In this document: positions 16,748 through 23,326 of the stretch, one piece after another | How the letters are laid out: every line of letters begins with the position of its first letter | How positions within the stretch are numbered: position 1 is the first letter of the stretch | Assembly (NCBI RefSeq): GCF_013870525.1 | Contig: NZ_JACBXD010000008.1 | Span: 83,126-147,125 of the forward strand | From: Amycolatopsis pittospori | GTDB taxonomy: Bacteria; Actinomycetota; Actinomycetes; Mycobacteriales; Pseudonocardiaceae | Reading direction: 5' to 3' | DNA length: 64,000 nucleotides | The notes under the pieces: model-generated | Told to the model about the DNA's origin: nothing | Databases searched by the model: none | What the model saw: the letters and a program-made list of their open reading frames with translations, nothing else | Made by a program: the position numbers and the translations under genes

Positions 16748-17746
16748 TCAGACGGAGACGGTGGGGTCGCCCCAAGCAAGTTCGGGAAGCCCGTTCGACA
16801 GCCCGCCCGCCATCCGCGCCCCGGCGAGCATCGGATGGGCCGTCGTGTCGGTCCGGTACGCGACCAGCTGGAGGCGCAGGACCTCCGCGACCTCGGCTTC
16901 GATCAGGACGGGAGAGCCGAGCTTCGCCGACTCGCCCGGTTGCCGGACGCCGTCCAGGTAGACCTCGAAGTGCCCGATCTGCCGCGAGTCCCGGGCGTCG
17001 TCGAGCACACCGGCGGTGACCGAGAAGCGTCGGTAGCGTCTGCCCAGGTCGTACTCGACGACCCCTCGCGGATCGTTGCAGAACGCCGAACAGCGATAGG
17101 TGAGGCTGTTGCCGTAGTGCACGCCGTTGAGTGTCGCCGCCTCCACGCGGAGATCGGAGCTCTTCGCCACCGGGGTCAGCTCGCGGGTCAGCAGGAGTTT
17201 CGCCCTGGTGGCCGGCCGGACGTACGTGCCGTCCTCGAAAGGCGGCAGTTCCCCGGAAGGTCGTGGATATCGGGGCTGCCGCCGGATAGCGCGGACCAGG
17301 TCCTCGACACCGGGGTCCTCACGGACGAACCGCTGGACGATGTAGTGCGTGGCGCTGTACGGGCTGAGGAACTGCGGGATGTCGTCGATGGACCGGCCGG
17401 GCAGGACCACCGGCAGGATCCGTGCCGTGTACTCCTCGATGTCCTCGGTCAGCAGATCGCGCAGGATCGCGCCTTCGAACTGCGAACCGCGGCCGATATG
17501 CGGGGATTCCAGGCCGTCGGTCCGCCGCCGGTACCACGGTGAGGCGATGGCGATCGTGTAGTCCGCGGCCTTCAGCTGTCGCAGCGCCCACCTCGACCAG
17601 TCGATCCGGGCGCCGTCGGCCCACTGGTCGAGGTGCACCTCGAGCCCGACCTTCGTGGCCAGGAAATCGGCGAACCGCCGCACGAGGGTCTTGTGCTCTT
17701 CACTGTCGTGCGAATACGAAACGAAGACGCGGGGGCGGGCTGTCAT
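16748..17746 (-). CDS. SEFIR-domain protein with C-terminal NPCBM-like module
   Basis: A 332-residue protein with two parts. Residues 5-155 form a SEFIR domain: VFVSYSHDSEEH, EVHLDQW, DWSRWALRQL, TIAIASPWYRRR and the GRGSQFEGAILRDLL helix. SEFIR is the TIR-like fold of IL-17 receptors and bacterial conflict proteins. Residues about 200-325 resemble an NPCBM-type beta sandwich (NGVHYGNSL, VEYDLGRRYRRFSVTAGVLDD, EVYLDGV, LRLQLVAYR). The same module occurs in the SEFIR protein at 33796 and outside the membrane in the kinase at 21731. It has no signal peptide, so it is cytoplasmic. It probably acts as a sensor or adaptor, and lies 80 bases downstream of an XRE-STAND regulator on the same strand. 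Confidence 0.8.
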   Translation of the reverse strand: MTARPRVFVSYSHDSEEHKTLVRRFADFLATKVGLEVHLDQWADGARIDWSRWALRQLKAADYTIAIASPWYRRRTDGLESPHIGRGSQFEGAILRDLLTEDIEEYTARILPVVLPGRSIDDIPQFLSPYSATHYIVQRFVREDPGVEDLVRAIRRQPRYPRPSGELPPFEDGTYVRPATRAKLLLTRELTPVAKSSDLRVEAATLNGVHYGNSLTYRCSAFCNDPRGVVEYDLGRRYRRFSVTAGVLDDARDSRQIGHFEVYLDGVRQPGESAKLGSPVLIEAEVAEVLRLQLVAYRTDTTAHPMLAGARMAGGLSNGLPELAWGDPTVSV

Positions 17747-17826
17747 CGTCGGTCTCCAGGCCGCTGACGTCGGTACGCGGCGAATCGGCGGTGTCCGTGC
17801 GGAAGTCGGTCCGCCGGACCGGGCCG

Positions 17827-20010
17827 TTACGCCCGCCGCGCCCGCGCCTCGCCGACCATCACCTGATCGAGATCCGGGTGGATTTCGTCGGCGCGCTCCC
17901 AGAATTCGGCGGCCAGGTCGGCGGAGCCCTGCGCTGCCGCGACATTGCCGAGGCCGGTGTACGCGCGGGCTGTCTCATATGGACTTCCGCACGCTTCGGC
18001 ACGTTCCACCGCGGCTCGGTACGCCGACGCCGCGAGCTCGTGGCGCTCCGCGGTGTACCAGGCCCATCCTGTGCAGTTGAGGGCCATCGCGGCATCGAGG
18101 TCCAAGCCGAGTTCGTCGAAGACGGACAGCGTGCCGGCGGCCAGCTCGGCCGCCTCCGTCGCTTCGCCGAGTGCCGTCAGCACCAGCGCGATCCCGCGGC
18201 CGGTGATCGCGGCGTTGCGGCGATTGCCGTCGCGGACGTAGAACGCCTGCGCCTGCCGGAGATCCCGCAGCGCGTCAGTGTGCTTGCCCCGGTAGTGCTC
18301 GGCCCAGCCGCTGTGCGCGAGCGCCGTACTTTCCCCGTGGCCGTCACCGATGCTGCGGAAGAGCCCGAGGGCCTCGCTGTAACAGGCCGACGCTTCGTCG
18401 AGGTCGCCGCGATCGACGAAGGCGACCCCCAGATTGGCCGTGGTCGTGGCGAGCGCCCAGGTGTTCCCGATCGTCGCGGCCGACGCGCGGGCCCAGCGAT
18501 GGGTGTCCAGCCAGGGATCCCAGAGCTTGGCCACGAAGAAGAAGTCACGCAGGAAGAAGGCGAGCTGCCAGCATCGCTCGTGTTCGCCGCGCTCGCCCGC
18601 CGCCCGGCACAGCGCGACCAGCCCCGGCCATTCGGCGCGGAACCAGGACATCGCCATTTCGCTGTCGTCCAGCCGGGCCGGTTCCGGGGTCCCGGGATCG
18701 AAGGAGATCTCCGGGACGAACCGGGACGGAGTGAGCAGATTATCGGCGTGAGCGGCATTCCGGACCGCGAAAGTGGTGAGCCGACGAAACGCGTTCATGC
18801 CGTCCTCCGCGTCTGTTTGTACGAATTCAGTGGCAAATGCGTGGAGCAGGTCATGGAATCCGTACCTGTCAGGTTCTGGTTGGGTGAGCAGGTGCGCTTC
18901 GTGCAGACGTTCCAGCAAGCGATCGGTCTCCCGATAGGAAAGCGCGCTCAACGCGCTCGCGGCATGGATGTCGACATCGGTTCCGGGGTGGACGGTGAGC
19001 AGGCCGAACAGCCGCGATTCGGCATCGGTAAGCTGCCTTGTGGACAGCTGGAAAGTCGCGGCGAGGGTGCGTTCGCCGTCGTCCAGTTCTCCCAGGCGAG
19101 CGTTTTCGTCGTCGAGCCTGCGCTCGAGTTCGGCGACGTCCCAGGTGGGATGCGCGCGCAATCTCGCGGCGGCGATCCGGATCGCGAGGGGGAGCCGGGC
19201 GCACCGTTGGACCACCCGGGTGACGGCATCTCCGGCGGGAACACCGGTGACAGAGCTGAAAAGTTCGACGGCCGCGGCGAGCGGGAGCATGTCCAAAGAG
19301 ACGTGTCCGGCGTCGTCGAGCGCACTCAGTCTCGATCTGCTGGTGATCAGCACCCGGCATTTCGGCTCGGCGGGCAGCAGCGGCCGCACCTGCGCCGCGT
19401 TGACCGCGTTGTCCAGCACCAGCAGAAGACTGCGGCCGCGAAGCCGGGACCGGTACAGCGCGGCACGATCGTCCGGATCGGCGGGGATCCGATCCGCCGG
19501 AACACCGAGCACACGCAACAATCTGTCGTGCACGGCCGCGGTTCCGGCGGTGGCGTCACCGAATCCGCGCAGATCGATGAACAGACAGCCGTCGGCGAAT
19601 CCGGATTCCAGCCGGTGCGCGCATCGGACCGCGAGTTCGGTCTTGCCGACACCGCCCATCCCGGACACGACACAGACTCCGCCGTCGATTTCCAGCGCCG
19701 TGCGCATCGCCCGCAATTCCGCGTCCCTGCCCGCGAAAGCGTTCGTCATCGGCGGCAATCCGGACGGGCGGACGTCGGGTCTGGTCCGGCGCCGCACGGG
19801 TTCGGCGGGCAGTAGCGAGGTGAGCCCTTGCGTCCCGAGTTCGGTTTCGCACAGGGCGGCGAGTGCCGGATTCGCCTGGGCGAGGCCGGTTTCGACCTTG
19901 CTGAGGTAACCCTTGCTGTAATGGGTGCGAGCCGCGAGTTCGGTCAGCGAAAGGCCGGCCGCCCGGCGACGGCGTCTGAGTTCGGCCCCGAACGTGGCTC
20001 TCTCGTTCAT
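17827..20010 (-). CDS. XRE-type HTH / NB-ARC (STAND) ATPase / TPR regulator
   Basis: A 727-residue signal-transduction ATPase. It has an N-terminal XRE helix-turn-helix (AAGLSLTELAARTHYSKGYLSKVE in parts: SLTELAARTHYSKGYLSKVE, residues 21-40), an NB-ARC core with Walker A GMGGVGKT (117-124), Walker B LLLVLDNA, sensor VLITSRSRL and GLP-like LPLAIR, then TPR-like helices to the end. STAND regulators of this layout oligomerise after ligand binding and control neighbouring genes. I start at ATG 20010, where GAGGA is upstream and the HTH begins at once; the frame is open further upstream. It is followed by a SEFIR gene and preceded by two tiny membrane-peptide genes. Confidence 0.85.
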   Translation of the reverse strand: MNERATFGAELRRRRRAAGLSLTELAARTHYSKGYLSKVETGLAQANPALAALCETELGTQGLTSLLPAEPVRRRTRPDVRPSGLPPMTNAFAGRDAELRAMRTALEIDGGVCVVSGMGGVGKTELAVRCAHRLESGFADGCLFIDLRGFGDATAGTAAVHDRLLRVLGVPADRIPADPDDRAALYRSRLRGRSLLLVLDNAVNAAQVRPLLPAEPKCRVLITSRSRLSALDDAGHVSLDMLPLAAAVELFSSVTGVPAGDAVTRVVQRCARLPLAIRIAAARLRAHPTWDVAELERRLDDENARLGELDDGERTLAATFQLSTRQLTDAESRLFGLLTVHPGTDVDIHAASALSALSYRETDRLLERLHEAHLLTQPEPDRYGFHDLLHAFATEFVQTDAEDGMNAFRRLTTFAVRNAAHADNLLTPSRFVPEISFDPGTPEPARLDDSEMAMSWFRAEWPGLVALCRAAGERGEHERCWQLAFFLRDFFFVAKLWDPWLDTHRWARASAATIGNTWALATTTANLGVAFVDRGDLDEASACYSEALGLFRSIGDGHGESTALAHSGWAEHYRGKHTDALRDLRQAQAFYVRDGNRRNAAITGRGIALVLTALGEATEAAELAAGTLSVFDELGLDLDAAMALNCTGWAWYTAERHELAASAYRAAVERAEACGSPYETARAYTGLGNVAAAQGSADLAAEFWERADEIHPDLDQVMVGEARARRA

Positions 20011-20156
20011 CAGCACCCATCCTCGTCGGAGGACCAGTATGACGGTGTGGACGGTGCCCCGGCACCGTTCGCTCACCGCGGGGGCGCCGGCCGGGTCCGC
20101 GGACCCGGCCGGCGGCTGCGCGCACAGCCCGTGATCGTCGTTCATCATCGTCGTCC

Positions 20157-20213
20157 TCAGCTGAACACGAAGCCGAGCAGGGCCAGGATCAGGCCGATGG
20201 CGTGGGTCTGCAT
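20157..20213 (-). CDS. 18-residue hydrophobic peptide gene
   Basis: ATG 20213 with a near-ideal ribosome site (GGAGAGGAGGTG, eight bases spacing) opens an 18-codon frame: a short polar start MQTH followed by a single hydrophobic helix (AIGLILALLGFVFS). It begins two bases after the stop of the 52-residue gene upstream, so the two form a tight pair. Size and composition resemble small membrane peptides (toxic hydrophobic peptides or regulators of membrane complexes). Such genes are normally missed by gene finders. Function unknown. Confidence 0.6.
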   Translation of the reverse strand: MQTHAIGLILALLGFVFS

Positions 20214-20215
20214 GG

Positions 20216-20374
20216 TCAGCGCACCTCCTCTCCGTGCGTCGCGACCACGGGTTCGACCGGCGTCGCGGGCGCGGTTCCCTGTGCGCTGCCGAGCAGCACT
20301 CCCATGAAGAGCGCGACCACCCCGAGCCAGAAGGCCAGCCGCAAGAGCAGCGAAAACGAGCACATGACCTTCAT
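20216..20374 (-). CDS. 52-residue small membrane protein gene
   Basis: ATG 20374 is preceded by AAGGAG at good spacing. The product has a basic N-terminus, one strong membrane helix (about residues 5-30, LRLAFWLGVVALFMGVLL in the centre) and a short hydrophilic tail with proline and valine, which could also be read as a signal-anchor. It is the first gene of a - strand run that continues through the 18-residue peptide, the XRE-STAND regulator, SEFIR-NPCBM, ECF sigma and membrane protein genes. Function unknown; a membrane-stress or signalling peptide is possible. Confidence 0.6.
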   Translation of the reverse strand: MKVMCSFSLLLRLAFWLGVVALFMGVLLGSAQGTAPATPVEPVVATHGEEVR

Positions 20375-20416
20375 TCCGACTCCTTGGGTGGGCGTGCTTG
20401 GGCAGCACTCGACAAC

Positions 20417-20457
20417 GCGGTAAAACCGCTGGTCCGGTTGTTATTTCGCCGCGAAAT
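20417..20457. promoter_or_regulatory. Two small perfect dyads in the divergent promoter region
   Basis: The 265-base gap between the small membrane gene (-) and the gene at 20640 (+) contains GCGGT-AAA-ACCGC (20417-20429) and ATTTCGC-C-GCGAAAT (20443-20457), both perfect. They lie 43-83 bases upstream of the - strand start, a sensible place for operators, for example of the XRE-STAND protein. The rest of the gap shows no open frame I believe in. Confidence 0.4.
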
Positions 20458-20639
20458 CGTCGCGGTCCACCAAGAATGCGATGCCCGCCTGGGGGCGACA
20501 AGGAGTTTCCTGTTTCCCGTATGGGCGGGAAAGGAAAACCAAAAATAACGATCGGCGATATACCGCCGTGACCGGCTGGACACGGGCCGCCGCGCTGACG
20601 ACTATTGACCACCGTGCTTGAACCACTAGGGGAGGACTG

Positions 20640-21620
20640 GTGAACGTCAGCGCCGCGGACCTGGTCGCCGAATTGAAGCTGCTCCGAAGGGGCAGGGGAA
20701 TTCCGGCACCTCAGCTCGCCGAACGAGCCGGGCCGGCCTTGCGCGCGGTCTGCCGTATCGACGAAGACGACGAAAACGCGGAGGTCCGGAGAAAGATAGG
20801 GGACTGCATCACCGAGTGGGCGGCGTCGCTGCCCGACGACCTGCGCGTCGCCGTGCTCGCTGCGTTCGCGCTGCACGAAGAAGCGCGGAACCCGTTCTAT
20901 CAGGACAGGGTGCACTGGCTGGCGAGCAAGCTGGAACGTGACGACCGGACGGCGCGGCGCCGGATCGACGAAGGCATCGAACAGCTCGCCGAGGTCGCGA
21001 TCGCGTCCACAAGCGAGTCCGAGGTCGGCGAAGCCTCCTACCCCAGCAAGAGTTGGCACACCGAAGACCTACGAGTGACCCTCGCGCTCGATCAGCCCGT
21101 TCCGGAGGTTTTCGAGTTCCGCCGGATCGTCGCGGACGCCGACGACATCGCCGAGCTGGACCTGGCCCTGACGCAGACCGACTCCGACTACCGCGGCGAA
21201 TCGATCGGCGACGAGGAGCTCCGGGTCGACGTGTTCCACGGTGGACGCCTGACCGGGCGCGTGATGGAGTCCAGTGACCGGGTCGGCCTCGCGTTGCGGT
21301 TACCGGAACCGCTCCACAAACGAAGTCGCCACGAAATCGGGTTGCGGTACCGGGGCGAGTTCAAACAGCCGCATTTCGTGTGTGTTCCCCGGCATCCGGT
21401 GGACCTGTTCGACCTGCACGTCCGATTCCCGCTGCCGATGCCCGTGGAGGTCGTGCAACTGGACCGGGTATTCCAGGACGACGCGAGCGATGAGGCGACA
21501 CGCGGGCTTTCCTTGACACCGGACGCCTCGGGCGAGATCCATGTCCAGTTCCGTCGGCTCGCGCCGGGTTTCGCCTACGGGGTGCGCTGGAAATACCCCG
21601 ATCCCGGCCCGGTCACCTGA
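20640..21620 (+). CDS. Hypothetical protein (326 aa), possible HTH plus beta-rich domain
   Basis: GTG start after a strong GGGGAGG site. The first 120 residues are helical and charged (LVAELKLLRRGRGIPAPQLAERAGPALRAV looks like a degenerate helix-turn-helix lead-in; quoted in part: LVAELKLLRRGRGI). Residues 130-326 are rich in beta strands with no hydrophobic segment. I do not recognise the family. It is divergent from the small membrane-peptide genes and convergent with the kinase gene at 21731, so it sits inside the SEFIR/STAND neighbourhood and may share its regulation. Normal codon bias. Confidence 0.7.
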   Translation: MNVSAADLVAELKLLRRGRGIPAPQLAERAGPALRAVCRIDEDDENAEVRRKIGDCITEWAASLPDDLRVAVLAAFALHEEARNPFYQDRVHWLASKLERDDRTARRRIDEGIEQLAEVAIASTSESEVGEASYPSKSWHTEDLRVTLALDQPVPEVFEFRRIVADADDIAELDLALTQTDSDYRGESIGDEELRVDVFHGGRLTGRVMESSDRVGLALRLPEPLHKRSRHEIGLRYRGEFKQPHFVCVPRHPVDLFDLHVRFPLPMPVEVVQLDRVFQDDASDEATRGLSLTPDASGEIHVQFRRLAPGFAYGVRWKYPDPGPVT

Positions 21621-21730
21621 CGGCCGGGCGGGCCGGTGCCGGCTGACGGACGTCTTCGGCACGACCCACACCGCCGTAGACGCCCCTCGCCTCGCTGCTC
21701 GGTAACCGTCGCTACCTTCGGCCGGCGCCG

Positions 21731-23323
21731 CTAACTCGTGGTCGTGGGTGGCGGAACCTCCTCGGGGAGTCCGAGCAATTTGGCCTCGCCGAGGTCGAGA
21801 TAGTTGCCAGACCCGCCGCATTCCCCGGATTTCACCGGCTGCCAGCCGATCTTGAGCCGGAGCACCCCGGTCAGGTCGACGTCGACCGGCACCATCTTGC
21901 CCAGCACGGTCGTGGTCGAAAGCAGTTTGCGGTCGTCGCCGAAGATCTCCAGCTGTACCTTGAGCGACGAGTCCGGGGAGTTGTCGTCGAGGCCCGCCGA
22001 GGCGACGAGACGCCGGAAACCCTTGGAAAGGTTGTACTCGACGGATCCGGGATCGTTGCACTCGTAGATCCTGGTGGCGACGGTGTGCAGGTAGGTCTTG
22101 CCCGCGACCGAGCCGGTCTGATGGTCGGAGTCGAACTGGCCCCGCACCGGCTCCAGTTCGCCGAGGTAGCGCTCGGCCGGCAGCGCGGGCGAACTCGGCG
22201 GTGCCGAAACCGAGGCGCTTCCCGCCTGAGCGGTGCCGCTCGGCGCCTCGGTCGCCGGGGCCGTGGCCGTGACCTGCACGGTGGTCGTGGGCACCGGCGC
22301 GGCCGCCGGTTCGACGGGGGTCCGCGAGTTGCCGGTCAGGGCGACGGTCGTGATCGCCCCGGCGGCGACCACGGTGGTCGCGACGGCGATCGGCACCCAC
22401 TTCCTCTTCCGTTTGGGCGGGGGACTGTACAACTGCTCGCCGTACATCTGGTCTCCGATCATGAACGAGGGTGGGAGAGTGTCCTGCCGGTCCTTCGCGG
22501 ATTCGGGCTTCGGAGCCCGTTCGAGTCGTTGCCCGACCGGCGCTCCGAGCAGGTCGGGTGTCATCGCGCGGAGAACGGCCGCCGTCCGGTCCGCGGTCGG
22601 CCGGAACGAGGGATCGAAGGCCAGCAGGAGCCGGATCAGGTCCCACAGGGGTTCCGGCAGCTGACCCGGTCGTCCCGGTCCCTCGTCGACGGCCCGGACG
22701 AAACCGGCGGCGAACGGGGTGACGCCGCAGTACAGCTCGTAGAGCAGGGCTCCGAGCGAGTACATGTCCGACGGCGGCGCGTCCTCGGCTTCGGGCGCGG
22801 CGTAGGTCGACGCGGCCAGCAGGGACGTCTGTCCGGAAGTACGCTGTGTCAGCGACGAACAGGCCGTGTCCGCCAACCGGGGGACCCGGACCGAACCGCT
22901 GTCGTCCATCAGGACGTTCGCGGGCCGGACGTCCCCGTGGACGATGCCGAGCGCGTGCACCTCGTGCAGGGCGGACGCGATCCCCGCGCCGATCCTGGCG
23001 ATCTCGGCGGGCAGCAGGGTGCCCGCGGTGCCGAGCCATCGCTTCAGCGATCCACCGGGTACGCGGTCCTGGATGAGCGCGATGGCGTCGTCCTCGATGA
23101 CGACGTCGTGCAGGAGCACGAGGTTGTCATGCCGCAGACCGACGAGTTGGGACTGCGCACGGAGGAAACGCTCGACGAGCGCGGGGTCGCGAGTGCGTCC
23201 GAAGGGCAGCAGCTTGATCGCGTAGTCTTCGCCGTCCGGCCCGGTGGCGGCGAAGACCTCTCCCACCGAACCCCGGCCCAGCGATTCACCGAGCCGGTAG
23301 CGCCCGGCCAGTTCACCTTCCAT
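21731..23323 (-). CDS. Membrane Ser/Thr kinase-like receptor with extracellular NPCBM-like domain (probable pseudokinase)
   Basis: A 530-residue single-pass protein. The N-terminal kinase fold has an intact glycine loop (LGRGSVGEVF) and ATP lysine (K37), but the catalytic loop is HGDVRPAN, with Arg in place of the usual Lys, and the DFG position reads RLADT, so the metal-binding Asp is lost or displaced. One membrane helix lies at about 309-330, followed by a Thr/Pro/Ala linker and a C-terminal NPCBM-like beta domain (about 385-515: TYLHTVATRIYECNDPGSVEYNL in part TRIYECNDPG, then SKGFRRLVASAGLDDN). It starts three bases after the TIR-STAND stop, giving a coupled receptor/STAND pair. Confidence 0.82.
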   Translation of the reverse strand: MEGELAGRYRLGESLGRGSVGEVFAATGPDGEDYAIKLLPFGRTRDPALVERFLRAQSQLVGLRHDNLVLLHDVVIEDDAIALIQDRVPGGSLKRWLGTAGTLLPAEIARIGAGIASALHEVHALGIVHGDVRPANVLMDDSGSVRVPRLADTACSSLTQRTSGQTSLLAASTYAAPEAEDAPPSDMYSLGALLYELYCGVTPFAAGFVRAVDEGPGRPGQLPEPLWDLIRLLLAFDPSFRPTADRTAAVLRAMTPDLLGAPVGQRLERAPKPESAKDRQDTLPPSFMIGDQMYGEQLYSPPPKRKRKWVPIAVATTVVAAGAITTVALTGNSRTPVEPAAAPVPTTTVQVTATAPATEAPSGTAQAGSASVSAPPSSPALPAERYLGELEPVRGQFDSDHQTGSVAGKTYLHTVATRIYECNDPGSVEYNLSKGFRRLVASAGLDDNSPDSSLKVQLEIFGDDRKLLSTTTVLGKMVPVDVDLTGVLRLKIGWQPVKSGECGGSGNYLDLGEAKLLGLPEEVPPPTTTS

Positions 23324-23326
23324 GAG

